In this document: positions 24,563-37,439 of the stretch, piece by piece
Numbering within the stretch: position 1 is the stretch's first letter
Layout of the letters: every line of letters begins with the position of its first letter
Source of the DNA: Edolisoma coerulescens
Taxonomy: Eukaryota; Chordata; Aves; Passeriformes; Campephagidae
DNA length: 64,000 bases
Reading direction: 5' to 3'
Assembly (NCBI GenBank): GCA_013397115.1
Contig: VWZW01004700.1
Coordinates: 1,027,749-1,091,748 of the forward strand
Position numbers and translations under genes: made by a program
The notes under the pieces: model-generated
What the model saw: the letters and a program-made list of their open reading frames with translations, nothing else
Database searches by the model: none
Told to the model about the DNA's origin: nothing

Positions 24563-25800
24563 AAGGACTTGCTCTGAGGATGGTGGAATTAACTGTTGTT
24601 GCTGGGATAGGCCGGCTGAAAAAAGGCTTTTTCTCCTGGTCTGCGGTTCTCCCGCACTGGCTGCTGACAGCAGTGCTGAGAGGCAAAGGCAGCCTGCACT
24701 CAGTCACAAAAGATGTTGCTGGGAGAACCAGTGGCTGACTGGAATAGCGGGTGTCTTTTGCACTGGTAAGGAGAGAAAGAAAGGGAAGGCTCTAGAGCAG
24801 AGCAGCCACATTGTGCCAGTTTTGAATTTTGTGAATCACTTGTATATGCTCTAGATCCAGTCCCATGCAAGTGTTCCTGAGGGTTTGCTGCTCATGCCTG
24901 AGACCAACTCCAGTTTAGCTGTCAGTTGTCAGTCTTCAGCAGGCACAGACAAGGACAGCGGCAGTGTACAGGCACAGGCTTGAAAGCCCAGAACCCACCT
25001 GCGTAAGATAATCTAAATTGATTTTCCTACTTCTGCCACCTTTTCTTGGTAGGAATCTTTTCCTCCTAACCGTTCTCCGGCCCCATCATAATTGATGATT
25101 TGGTGCCAGATTCCTGGAGATTTTAGCCATCTCCTCCTGCATGGGGTGGTTAACACATCCAGCTTTACACTGCTGTGTCCAGAGGGGCTTGGGATGGGCA
25201 TGCCGGGGCACCACATGGGCAGTTGAAGGGCAGGAACGTTTCCGAATCCTTATTAGCTTTGTAATGTTTTCCCAGCTGCTTTGGCAAGCTTTGTGATTGT
25301 TACAGCTGGTTATACCTGGGCATCGCATGACGCTTCTGCTTTTGTGTTGCTTATGGTTTCCTTTCCACCTTCTCACTGCGCTTGTCATGAGAGAATACAG
25401 GGCACCTTGAAGACAAACTTGGTAACTGTAAACTACTTGGGTTGATTAAAGAAGAAAACCAAGAATCTTAGGCTTCTTAATTGTGTTATTCTTTGAAAGG
25501 CGGTTTATGCTAAAATTGAAATGGATATATTATGTATTGTATTAAATTAGAAAGTTGTGATTCAAAAAGGAAAACAAGGCAGCAAAGACACCGGCCTAGA
25601 ATTTAAACTAGCTTTTGTGACAATGCATCAATTTTCACTATTTGTATTTTATCATATTATGTTGAGGACACACATCAGAAAGTGAATGGTTTGAAAATAG
25701 TGTATTAGATCTGCTTTTTGTGACTACTTTAAAGATTTGCACATTTCTTATGTTGTACTTTATACTTTGTTTACAATAAACCGACTTTCTTTAATATAGA
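24563..25800 (+). other. KLF10: KLF10 3' untranslated region
   Basis: The stretch from the KLF10 stop codon to the first good polyadenylation signal is about 1.2 kb and becomes AT-rich toward its end, typical of a regulated early-response transcript. The AATAAA lies at 25775-25780. A second AATAAA at 25861-25866 could give a slightly longer form. The exact cleavage site is not visible. Confidence 0.75.
25775..25780 (+). terminator. KLF10: KLF10 polyadenylation signal AATAAA
   Basis: A canonical AATAAA in the context TTTGTTTACAATAAACCG lies about 1.2 kb after the stop codon, followed by T-rich sequence. It is the first canonical hexamer I noticed downstream of the KLF10 coding region on this strand. 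Confidence 0.75.
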
Positions 25801-25866
25801 CCACTTTCTTTTTTTTAATTCATAGTGGAACTTATCCCTTTGCAAGGAAAATAACCTCAAAATAAA

Positions 25867-28800
25867 ATTGTCCTGACCAATGCAATGCTATCTCTTAATC
25901 TTTTGTATTTTTTAAGCTCTATGAAACCCACAGGAATGGAATTTCAAGTCTGTGCTTACTACTCTGCATCTCTGTTTTGGTTTGGTTTGGGGTTTTTTGT
26001 CTCAGCTCTTCATCCCCCTGCTTTTCTTTAGCACCCAAAACTGAGCATGACTATGTGGGCCGTTATAACGCTGATGAAAAGTATTTCCTTTTTGTTGGTG
26101 ATTGCACTGCCTTCCCCAGGAAGGAACCCGGTCGTGTTCCTGATGGCCTGGCAGTCGGGCAGAGGTGGTGGCTGCCACCCCCACAGTGTGGGATCCAGGT
26201 CCCCCGTGGCCCTCCCCAGGGCCGGTGGGCATGTGGTGCTGGCACCGAGATGGGCTGGAGATGGGCTCCAGGCTGGGGGTTTGCCTGCCCTCTTAAAGCT
26301 GTCCCTGCAGGAGTCCCCTGCCAGGAGGAGAGCAGGCAGCTGGGGTTCTCCCAGCTCGGGGCAGAGGCCGGGCAGCACGGCTCCTCTGCCTGCTGCCCCT
26401 GCGTGCCAGCCGTGGCCATTGGCGCTGCTCGTCTGGGCTCTTGTGCCTCCCGCTCCGGCTCTCGTGCCTGCGGGGATTCCCCAGATTTCACAATCGCACG
26501 GATGCTGACTCACTGCCCTTCCCTGCTGCGGGTTTGGGGCGGGGGCACTCCTTACCTTACCGTGTGTGACGCAGGGGCCTGTGCAGGGAACACCTGAGTC
26601 ATTGCCCTCGTTCCAGGTGGGATATGCCATCATAGCCCAATGCAAAAGAGAGGCTTCTTCCCCAGGAATGTGAGTCCCATTCCACCATCTTGCTTCAAGG
26701 TATTTCTCATTTCAGGGCCATGAGATAAAATACTGTAACAGCTCTGGGTCTGAGACCTTTCCACATCTGCAAGTAGCCATTGCACTGGGAACCAGGTCCC
26801 CTTGCCAGCTCTGCCTGGCACGCTGATGTTTGAATCCCATTTTGTGCTGCAGCCCTACAGAAGGGCACGAAGAACGTGACACCTCCCTATTGGTATCCTG
26901 CCCATGTGATGGCCCTGTCCCTCTCCCCAGCAGTGCACACAGTGGGCTTTGAAGCCCCTCTATCTCAGCATGGAGCTGAACTTAAATCTGACTTTTCAGG
27001 TGAGCACTCTCATGCTGCCACGCAATAACAGAGGAAGAAAGTGGGATTCCATGCCGTGGCCATCTCCACTGCCTGTGTTTTCTGATGAAAAAGCAGCTGC
27101 TGGTGCTTTTTGTGCAGCAGCCCACTCTGGAGGTATGCGCAGGCTGTGCCCTGGGACCACCCACTGGCTGCACTGCTGGGAGGCTGCTGAGGGAAGCCTG
27201 TTTCTGGCATGCTGTGAGCTAAATAAAATACAGCTTCTCCCTCTAAATACAGAATTTAACAGCAAGAAGTGCACTTCTGGCTGGTTCCAGCTGAAGACAG
27301 AGTCATAGCTGTGAATTTACCTCATGCCATTTTTAAAGCTTAACCGTGAAAGCCATCTGGAAATTACATCAGCTATTCTGGGGTTTAATTCAAGGCTAAC
27401 CTGAAAAATGTAGTTGAAAGGGCATTATTAGACACCTTTTCAGTGCTGACTTTATTGTGAAATCAAATTTGGCTGCATAGTAGGAAGCTTAATTTTTATG
27501 AATTTTCTACAGATTGCTGTAAATAATTAGAACTTGCTTATTCCTGTGCGTAAAACAAAGGCACACCTCATATTTTTTCCTCCTGTTTGGGTTCAATGAT
27601 GAAGCCAAACAGAAATGCCAACCAAGACACTCTCAGCAACCCCCACCATTAGTACTTGGATGCCAACACTGGCTGGCGCTGGCTGTGGCAGTGCTTGCCA
27701 GGGTGGCCACTGCTGTCATTTACTGTGCAGACACCTGGCTCTGGGGAGTTGATCCAAAGGGATCCAAGAGATAGCATATTCTTGGAAGAAGATTTTGGAA
27801 GTATCTATAAACTTTCCAGCTTGCTGCTTAGCACTGCACTCTGAAGTGATGCACAGATATAAAAGTTGATGCTGCAGTGCTGACATCGATTACCGGAGCT
27901 GGAGTGAGAACCCATTCCCTGTCTCGGCTTGCAGTAGGGAATAGCAGTGGTGGTGTCACAACAAATTGTCCTGGGAAAGGAGGGAGCTCTGTGTCCAAGG
28001 CAAAGCAATACAACCTCGTGCTTGGTGTGCCTCCCGTGGCACTGGGGGAGAGCCAGAGAGGGAAGCTGAGGGTACCTGCCTGCCCTGGGTGTAGCACAGG
28101 CGGCTCATTCCAGCCCCAGGACTGGCATCAGCAGGATGGGTTAGGGGGCTCGAGGTCTGGTTATCCCACCCAAACAGATCAGCAGTAGGGAACTGCAGGG
28201 CCAGGGCACCCTGCATATGTCCTGAGCACTCTGCCAGTGTTCAGGGATTTTAATCTCCAGAGAGGATGAAGTGAAGGCTGGAAAAAACAAGCATTTTTCC
28301 TTGTGGTTTGGAAAAGAATGATTTCCATTACAGCAGGAGTATTTGTGGCAGGCTTAGATGCTCTATGAGTGAACTAATACGTATTTTAAAAGAAGAAGGG
28401 TCCTGAGCTGGGTCAGCTTGTCTGGAGCCACAGATGCAGCTGAGACAAGAACCAGGGCAGCCTGTCTACTCATCCTGCCTGGTGAGCGTGGCTTTCTGAG
28501 GTTTCTCCTCCTGAGCTTTACCATTCAGCAGTGCTATTTCAAGACACCCTTAACCAACCAATCCTGTCATCCTGGCACAGAGTGTCTTCAGCCTCTGTGC
28601 CAGGGTGGGTGCCACAGTGCAGATGTGGCCTGTGCCCAAAGAGCTGAGAGGAAGGACTTTATTGTCAGCTGGCCTGAGAGTTGCACGCCACATGCAGCGA
28701 CATCAGGTATTCCCTTGGCAGTTCCCCACTTTTACTGTAAATGGATGATTCATTTGTCTGCTTTGGCAACAAACTTGGATAACCAAGGAAACAATCTGTC

Positions 28801-31399
28801 AGAAAAGCTGGAGCACAAAATCAGGTCAAGAGAAATGATGAATGAATATGTGCATTATGGGCTCAAGCTTCTAGTTCTGCATCACAAATTTTCTGCAGAA
28901 AACTTTGCTTCTCCTGGAACATGTGGTCAGGGAGGGTAATATGCAGCGGGAACAAATGGGTTTGGGTCTTACAATGTAATTTAACATATCATACAGAGCT
29001 TCCATGTCTAGGAATATGGGGTTCTGGAATGCTTTCTGTTGTGACCAAAAGAAAATGTGATACTTTGGCAGTGATAAAATGAGAGCAAAACAAATCTTTA
29101 GCTATCTCGTTATGTTCATGAGAAGACAGAAGATAAACTTGCTAACTCACTTCCTGTGCTGTGATATAAATCAGGTAATCATCATATAAAATGCATTAAA
29201 TAATTCAGAAGCTTTTTTAGGATAACACATTTCTGGTGAAACTTCATACTTGATTATGTAGTCTGCTCTGAAAGTCAAAGTAGTTGTCTGGGGAAAAAAC
29301 ATTCTGCTGTTACCATGACTTTGTTTCAACTACTCCGAAGGTTTCGGTAGATGTCAAGGTACTTGCATGGCAACAACTTCCCAAAAAAACGGATGCAGCC
29401 GTGGGGGGGACTGGCCATGTGCTAACAGCTGCGGAGAGGCACAAGCACAACCTCGGCTAAATATCCCCCAGAGCCTCAGCAGAACTTAAGTGGCTTTGAA
29501 TAACTAGGACATGTAGAGTCTCCTCTCTGCCCAGCTCATCTCCAGACTGCTTCCAACACATGCAACAGGATCTGACATTTGTCAAGTCTACCTTTTTTTT
29601 TTTTTGAAAACCAAAACCCTTCGCAGAATTCTCTTTATTGCCATCTGGACTGAATTCCATACAGTTGTCATTGTTTAATGGTGAAGGCTGGGATCTTCTA
29701 AGGAATAGCCAGGAAACTGGCATGGGGTACTTATTGTGAACAACAACCTCAGGCAGTTTAAACCCTTCTGCTTGGGAAATAGAGCCTTTAATGTTTAATT
29801 GCCTGGCAGTCACTTGGAAAGAGCAACCCTCACCTCCCCTGAATGATAAGAGAGAATCGCATGCAACCTGAGTGGAATTAAAGAAAATACAGAATACAGA
29901 GTACCTTAATGGCCTAAAATGCAGGGTTATCAAAATGTTAATGAAACTCCCATCCAGCAAACACTAAAGCAAGTCCCCTGACCACCCATCAGCTGTGATG
30001 TAGCACTGCCAGTCGCTGCACACCAGAGGAGCAGCTGCTAAATAAAAAGGCTTTTAGGAGCCACAGCATAACAAGAGGACAGAGCAGCCATCTTCAAACA
30101 AGCTATGCAATCAGCTTAATGAAGACAGAACTCTTGATCAGCTGTAATCAGTATTGCTCAGGTAATCCTGACTAAGGCAGTAGGGACTGCAAATGCAGAA
30201 GTGAGGGCAAGGAAAATGAAAGGGATTCCCCTGTTTGCAGCTGAGTGTGTTGTGCTGCTGCTGGTGTCTGGTTGCTATGCAGGTTTAGGGAGCAGTTGCC
30301 TTTAATGCTCTTGGTTGAGCATAAGTGGTTTTATCTCCTTTTCTTCTCCCCACCATTACCTGCCCTCACAGTGCCATGCAGGTGCTCTGAGAGGTCAGGC
30401 TTCCTGCCTTCCTGGAGATGAGAGCACCTGTTCCCACCTGCAAGTGGCTGCATGCTGTCCTAAGGAGGGGGGCTCTCCCCACCCTCGGCCTGTGGGGCGC
30501 CTTATCAAGAACTCCCACCACAGGGAATTAGGCCACATGTTTCCCACTGGCACCACATCCCTTCCACCTGCAGGTGACAGTCACCCTGTCACCCCACCTC
30601 CTGGCACCACTCTGCTCTTGGTTCTTCACCAGCTTCTGCAGCCCAGAGCAGAGACTGGGGAATGGGAAGCCAGAAGCAGCCCTACTGCATGGCAGCCTTC
30701 GCTGGGGGCACTGGAGCAGCTTGAACCTCGCATTGATGCTGCTGGCTGCATTCCTCACTGGCCCTGACTCATGGGCTCACCTTCCCTTCCAGCACTGGCA
30801 CTCACCAACCCCCCAGCTTGGCTCGGCAGCAGTCCAAAACTGGAGGCTCTTCTTCTCCTGAAGCCTGGGAGATGTTAGTGTCTTTGGGTCCTCACCTCCT
30901 CACCTGGCTGCAGCTGAGGTGACCCAGGAGCTTCCCATGCTGCCAGCAAAGCTGGCGGCTGCCCAGGAGGGTGGTGTGATCACCTCCATCTCCTTTTGCT
31001 AGGAAATCATGCTGGAAAAGAGTCATGAAATTTTTTGAAATAAAGGGGAAACTGTGGCATCCCTGTAAAATTCTCGATGCAGTACACGAGTCAAAAATAC
31101 CAGTCATTGAACTAAGAAAGGGAAAGAAATTGTTACCACCTGGAAGTACCCAGAGGGAAGCAGGGTGGGCAGAAAGGAGGAGCACTTACAGACTGGCTGG
31201 CCTAGATAGCATTGCTCTGTCTCGCACTGATTCATCTTAACATGGACCTCCCAGCCATGGGACAGCAGGAATTATTTCAGGTCTTTCCATATGAAGTGGT
31301 CAGCTGCAGCTGGGGGGACCTTTTTATTAATTTTTTTTTTTTTTCCATTTAGGCAAGGGACTTTTCAATGCCCTATTTAAGTGAAGCAACAAGTATGAT
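25867..31399. other. Intergenic DNA downstream of KLF10
   Basis: A GC-richer patch at 26100-26600 gives overlapping frames on both strands, a sign of composition rather than coding. A 167-codon minus frame at 29457-29960 and a 173-codon plus frame at 28418-28939 match nothing I know. No repeats were recognised. Confidence 0.5.
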
Positions 31400-31990
31400 G
31401 AGTCGATGATGAGTCACCAGGCCAGGAAAAAAGCTGTAGGAAGGCTGGACTATTTATAAAATGTAAAAGAAAGAAAGGAAATATATTCTAGATGCAGTTA
31501 GATCTGGACGGTGACTCCAACTTCTCTTGCGGGACAGCATATTCCCAGGCGCCAGACAGCAAACCTCCCGGGAGGGAGGGGAAGCGCTGGCAGGGCGTAC
31601 ACGGATTTTCAGAGAGGCTTCACTGGCGCTGCAGGGAGCGAGGCGCTCCGCAGAGCTGCCGCTTGTCGCCTGTCGCGGGAGAGCTCCGCAGTCCCCTCCG
31701 AGGGGCACGGCCGGGCAGCCAGGCTGCCCCTCGCCCACCGCCTTGGCACCGGCCCCCGGCGCCGGGAGGGGAGGTCGGGCAGCCCGGCTCTCCGCCACAG
31801 CGCCGTCCCGTACCCCGTGCGGGGAGGCACCGCCGCGCTCCGCTGGAGCGGTGGCGGGGGAGGCTGCAGGGGATTCCTTCTCCTCCTCCTGTCCTCCTCC
31901 TCCTCCCCTCCTCCTCCTCCTCCTCCTCCTCCCTCTCCTCTTCCTCCGCCGGGAGGCACCGGGCCCTGGGCCGGAAACCTCTCTGTAGTT
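31400..31990 (+). promoter_or_regulatory. CpG island with AP-1 site and TATA-like element
   Basis: A consensus AP-1 site TGAGTCA (31410-31416) and a TATTTATAAAA element (31451) precede about 450 bases of dense CpG sequence (31540-31870), which passes into a CTC/TCC tract. The order AP-1, TATA, GC-rich leader looks like a + strand promoter. Downstream frames up to 194 codons are compositional and unlike known proteins. Confidence 0.4.
31874..31947. repeat. (TCC)n polypyrimidine tract
   Basis: About 74 bases of nearly pure pyrimidine, mostly TCC triplets, lie on the + strand with only one G. Such homopurine-homopyrimidine tracts can form triplex DNA. The tract causes the poly-Ser and poly-Pro frames seen on the + strand and the poly-Glu/Gly frames on the - strand. 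Confidence 0.9.
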
Positions 31991-32079
31991 CAGCCCCTAC
32001 AGCTCGGCTCATCAGCTCACACCACCGCACCACAAGGAGGGATGCGGACGTGCCACGGGAAGAAAAAAACAAATAAAAG

Positions 32080-33694
32080 AGGTCTTTGGCAATAATTGCG
32101 CAGTGTTGGCATGGCTGGCAAGGGCATTACTGAGTGTGCAAACTGGCCCAGGTGATCCCACAGACTGGAGATACCGCTGCTTGACACGGGGCTGGGGGGA
32201 AAGCAACGAGAGCGTCACCTCCGCCAAGCACTGCCCGAGCTGTCGCCAAGGGCACATGCAAGCAACGTGGCATGGCCTCATACAGCAGATATTCACACAT
32301 TCCCCGGCGTTTTGACACTTAAATTCTGGATAATTGTAGCTGCTCTGGGATACGGTTGGGCAGAGTTGGAGGGAAGGATCCATTCCCGGGAGGCAAAGAG
32401 CATCTGAGGGCTCGAAAGCCCTACTTGCAGAACAAGGTCAGTACCTGTGGGAAGGGCTTAGGCTGCAAGGACGCCTCATGCTTTGGGTGCAGAGGGGTCA
32501 TCAGCACGGGTCAGTCAGGTGGCTGACACAGCTTTGTCCTCACATCTCTGCCCTGTGCTCACATCATCCCTGCTTCTGGCACTGTGTCAAAATCCAAAAG
32601 CCTGTCACAAAACCATGTCATGGCACGGTCAAACAGGTGCTTAAACAGGACAGGGGGACTAGAAGGTGGTGAACTTTCTTTATCGCTTTAGACATGGATT
32701 ATGTGCTGGTGGCTTGATCCAGTATTCATAGCTCTGATCCAAGACATAGCTTGGTGCTGGTGTTCAGCACGTCCCAGTTTGTGGGACACCCGCGCACCTA
32801 ATGAGATTAACATCTCTAGGAGTTTATTTAGGCACTAGTTTCATAAAGCACTGGATCTGGGGAAGAAGGAGGACAGATCTTGAGTGTTTAGGTGACAATG
32901 TCTCTTGACTGAGCGCACAGAAGGTGAAAAAATGGTCAGTACTATTTGCACACCACTTCAGGCTTTGAATGGGCAGCAGCAGTCCAGTGAGTGAGAAGTG
33001 TGAGCTGCGTGGCAGCTCCTCACCTAGTGCATCTTTAAAGAAACCACCCAAATCAGCATGTTTCTAAGGGGAAATCAAGCTTATGCCTTAGTGGGGGAAA
33101 GTTAGTTTTGTTTGCTATAGTTAAGAAAGTTGGCTGCCTTTGTTAGCCATAGCCTTTAAGAAAAATAAGAGGAACCCAATTTGATGTACTTACAGTATTT
33201 TTGGTGTTAGTAGGTAACAAGACAAAGAAATGTGTTCCTGTGAGGCTATTTCAGTGGCTCTTACCACCACCATCAATAGAAGCTTTGCAACAAAGGATTA
33301 AGAGATTTAATTTTTCAGTGCTACTGCTGGGGAGGAGGAGAATTCCTCAGCAGCATGACATAGTGCTGTCTTGGGTTCATCACATCGTATCCAAAAAGTA
33401 CAGACCCTGCCTCCTGAAAGAACTTCAGCCTAGGCTGAAGGCCATTTCAACACTAAAGCAAATTTTTAATTGACCTGGAAGGTGTTGTTTTCCTAAATCA
33501 CTTAAATAAAAATTATTTTTTATTACTTACTCCTGCAGTAAGGAACTGATCTGCTATGGATACTGAAAAGGCTTCAGCAGGGGATTTCTTCAGCCCTCTG
33601 CAGCATTTTGTCAGAGTTCTGTCTTTCCCATGCAGACTATTTTAAACTATGTTGCAGTTTTGTAAACTTGCACCTGCAGGTTGTTTTGCAGTAT
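32080..33694. other. Intergenic DNA between the CpG island and the LTR
   Basis: No repeat, RNA gene or exon was recognised. Confidence 0.5.
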
Positions 33695-34431
33695 TGTTAT
33701 GGTTCTAACTAGAAAAATACTGTCTAAGTTTGAAAGACAGGTGTCTGCTAAGGAAGGCAGGAGCCTCCCTTGGAATGGAGAATGAAACCCCCTTTCCCTC
33801 CGAATTATTATAATTTTGGAATTAAGGGCTTTCAGGCAAAGATATGAGGAATAGGAATAACAGTTCTTTACTAATATATATATATATNNNNNNNNNNNNN
33901 NNNNNNNNNNNNNNNNNNNNNNNNNNNNNNNNNNNNNNNNNNNNNNNNNNNNNNNNNNNNNNNNNNNNNNNNNNNNNNNNNNNNNNNNNNNNNNNNNNNN
34001 NNNNNNNNNNNNCCAGAAGCGAGCGTGGCCTCTCTCTCCCCCCAAACGCCCAGAGAACCCCGCGCCAGGCTCCGCACCCCATCCCAAGTAAAAAGAGGCA
34101 GCTCGCAGACCCTCCCTTCCTGTGGCCAGGTCCTTTTGTCTCTCTTAAGTACTCAGTGATTTGTCTCCTAGCTGCCTACATGGGAAAAATTCTTTAAAAG
34201 GAAAACAAAAGGGTAACACCTAAAACCCAAACAAATATATAGAAATGAGTGCCTTAGAATTTGACCAATCCCCTCAAGGGGTGGATGGCCAAAGGACCAA
34301 GTACCTTATGCCATTTAACACACTTTTGCGAACTAACATATAAAAGCCTTTAGAAAATCATTAAAGTGCTTCCTTTTATCCCTGAGCCTCGGACTTTGCG
34401 TGTTTCTTCTCTCGCCGTCCCCGGCACGACA
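33695..34431 (+). mobile_element. Solo LTR, class II (ERVK)-like endogenous retrovirus, containing an assembly gap
   Basis: The element starts TGTTATGGTTCTAACTAG and ends CCCCGGCACGACA. Near its 3' end are a TATA box (TATAAAAG, 34339-34346), an ATTAAA polyadenylation signal (34360-34365) and a CTCTCGCCGTCC tail, the usual order of U3, R and U5. A (TA)n run at 33873-33887 abuts a 125-base N run. No retroviral genes are visible, so it is a solo LTR unless the gap hides more. A target duplication could not be recognised, so the exact ends are provisional. Confidence 0.65.
33888..34012. other. Assembly gap (125 N)
   Basis: The gap follows a (TA)n run inside the LTR. Its true size and content are unknown. 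Confidence 0.99.
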
Positions 34432-37069
34432 GTGACAATCTGCTTTATTTCTCTGTGTTGCTAATGCCATTGGTTGGCTAAAATAGGCTGTCAATAACAA
34501 TTTCTTTTGCTGGCATAGTTGCAGCATGAAGTCTGCGTTGGCTCGGAGCTCTTGGGAAGGCACTGCCTTACTCCACAGAGGCTCAGCAGGGCTTGCAGGG
34601 TCTGGCAGCTTCAAAGCAGGTTTCAGAAATTACAGTATCTGCTGCTTCAGTTCAGTGCCAGGCAGGACAGCCTGCAGTGGTTGTGTCTGCAGGCTGGAGA
34701 CACCTCTCAGTGTCAGTATTCAGGTGGCTGTATCTGGTTCTGGGTGTCTTTCTCCTGGACTCTCACCTTCCTGTCTGGAGCTCTGAGCCTCTGGTCTATA
34801 GTTACTCTGTTAAAACTTCGGTCCTTGTCTCATTGGCACCTCTGCTGGATGTGCTTGGCAGAGGTGATTGATTGTCTGTGCCGTGTTGGAGGGGAGTCAG
34901 GAGGGCCAAGCATCACTTGGGCTCAAGGGCAAAGGGTGGTTTTCGTTTCCCTTCTTATTTCCTCTGCTGGGTGGTGATTGACTGGGGAAAGGGAGCTGCA
35001 CTTTGCCCTCCCCATTCTGAGCCTCTGCACTAGTACAGGTGGTATTGGTACCTCAGAAGTGGGGCCTGGGGAGGAAGGGAAAACCAGGCAGGAAGAGCAG
35101 AGGTTTGGGGCCACCCCTGCACCCACCTGCACCAGGAACCACAGCCGAGGCCTTGCCACTGGTGAGTGTAATTAATGCCCGTGAACAGGAACACTTTGCA
35201 ACCCTGAGCACTGATTGCAGTGTAATTTCAGGGCTGGGTTTGACATCACAAGACTCTCTAAGTGTCACTGAAGTCAAATAAATTCTTGCTGTTAATGAAC
35301 CCTTTTGCCTTTTGGCCTGTTTTTTCCCTGGTACTTTTTGTTTACACGCTGATGTTCTCCTTTCTGTTTTCCTTGCTGCTGCCCACCTTTTTCTCTCTTT
35401 AATGTGTATTGAGCAAATTTAATTTCCTATCCTCTCCACAGTTGCTTTGCCACCGTTGTAATTTGTCCCCGGCTTTGTGGGTGCACAAGTGGAAGTGGGA
35501 TGCTTTGATACGCTGGGTTGGATTTTAAAGTTTTGACAAACACTGATATTTCCCATGGCAATAACCTCCATATGATACTCAGCACAAACCTTGCTCTTGC
35601 AGAAACAAATGCAGTTCTGTGGTGTCAACTGCTTTCTGTTTAATTGCAGATATGAATCCTGGGGCTCAGGCAGGATGGGGGGAGCCCCAGCAGTATGTTG
35701 GATACAACAAAATTAACCATTCAAATTTACTGGATGTGACCTGAAACTCTGCAAAAGGAAGAGTCTATGACTTTTGCTAGGACAGTAGTTGGTGCAAAAA
35801 CCTCTTCCAGGAAGTCCCCCTTGCTCTGGCACCCTTCTGGCTCCCCCAGGCACCGGTGCCCCCACAGCACGTGCCAGCCTGTTCCAGATCCGGGCACTTG
35901 CTGCCTGACGTGCTGGCATATCAAACTGAACACCCGTCTGACGAGGCATTTCCAAGGCAGCCCAGGATGTGCCACCACGGAGCCAGCTGGGCTCACCTGG
36001 CTGCTGCCCGGCTCTCTGACCTTGGTTTGCCTCCTGGCTGGCCAGAGTTGGAAATTCAACTATGTCATGCTATTTTCTTGGCATCAAATTTCTAAAGACA
36101 TCTTGGAAAACCCTCCTGATCCTAAGGCTGCAAGGAGAAAATTAAATCCGTGGTGGAGTTCCTTTAAGCTCTCCCTTTTTGTACTCCCAGCATACCAGAG
36201 CCAGGACTGAGCTACCTTTTATTTCAGTGTTTCAGAGAGAAATATACAACAGTGTGCGTGTGTACCCACTTTTTTTTCCTAAGAATGTCCAAAATTGTTT
36301 ATTCCTAATATTTTATTCTGAACCAGCACTTACACATCAGCTTGCTAAGAGGTTCCTGAAAGGTACAGCTTTCCTACATGACAGTATAGGACACATCATG
36401 TGTCTTCTAAGGCCTCATAAACTCGCCTGAGCAGGGGGAGCATGTCACAGAGACTGCCAAGGGTTGAGCCACAGGAGAGGCCTCCTGGAAGGAGGCAGCA
36501 CTCCGGGAAAGGCTGTTGCAGAAGGACCCCTTTGACAGTGTGTTCCATCGGGCAACAGCTGTGCCGTGAGTAGTGGGTGCTGGGTGGGGGTGGCTTGACA
36601 CAGCAGCCCCCAGCTCCAGAGCTCTTCTGGACACTGCAGTGCAGCACATGGAGTTATAGGAGGAGGAGGTCACAGGGAGCTGCTGGGGGTGCCGGGGTCT
36701 GCTTGTGGTGCAGGAGACTTGCTGCCCCAAAGAGAGGGACTGGAGGAAGACTGAGGAGTGAGAGGCTAGGGTGGGAATTGCAATGGGTCCCTGAGGGAGT
36801 GCAGGGTATGGGTAGGGCAGGGTGTCTCCAGGCATGCTGGAAGTTTGAAGTTGTGGCTCATGGGGTTCAAAAATATGCTACCCTAGGACTATGCAAAGCA
36901 TAAAAACTGAAGAAATGACAAATTTAGTTGTAACTCTGCTTCCCTCTCTAAATAGGGCATTTTTAATGAGCTTCCCACAAAAAAATAAGCCCAAGTAATG
37001 TTTTCCTTTTGCTATTTGCTTCCCACCCTCCAGTGCAGTGTGTTGGCATTCCCCACACATTCCTCTCGC
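34432..37069. other. Intergenic DNA after the LTR
   Basis: Frames of up to 152 codons (34519-34977) exist on the + strand without recognisable domains. Nothing else was seen. Confidence 0.5.
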
Positions 37070-37250
37070 TGAGTCAGACCCCGGGGAGAGAGCACGCAAG
37101 GGCCAGGCCAGGGCGAGGGCTGCAGCGCCTCCGGCTTGGCAGCACCGCGGCCCGGCCCAGCCGCCGTGCCCGTGTTCAGCAGAGGCAAAGGCCAGCGCCG
37201 CCGTGCAGGGCAGCAGTTCAGAGCCACCCCAGCCCTGCTCCTGCCCGTCA
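37070..37250. promoter_or_regulatory. Small CpG-rich island
   Basis: About 180 bases of CpG-rich sequence (for example GGCAGCACCGCGGCCCGGCC) lie in otherwise ordinary intergenic DNA. No TATA box was seen. It could be the promoter of the candidate frame just downstream, or a regulatory element of KLF10 or ODF1. Confidence 0.35.
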
Positions 37251-37439
37251 CACACTCTGGAATGAAGTGCAGGGAGGAATCCTTGTTCAGAGGCTGTTTT
37301 TCCTGTAGCTGTTCTTCCTTTTTCCCCTTTCAGAGTTATGAAATCAAGGGCATGAACTCTTCCCGCAGGGATCTAAGACCCTTTGACAGGAACATTGCAC
37401 GTCCTTGGCACAGGGAATGATGGGGAAGAAGGGCTGAAT

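Noticed and set aside
25977..26645. 206- and 205-codon frames on opposite strands downstream of KLF10
   Set aside because: Mirror-image open frames on both strands indicate GC-rich composition rather than a gene.
31492..32095. 194-codon frames over the CpG island
   Set aside because: Two overlapping frames of the same length plus antisense ones, driven by CpG composition and the TCC tract (poly-Ser, poly-Pro).
33647..34197. Reading frames across the second gap
   Set aside because: They run through N and LTR sequence, so they are artefacts.
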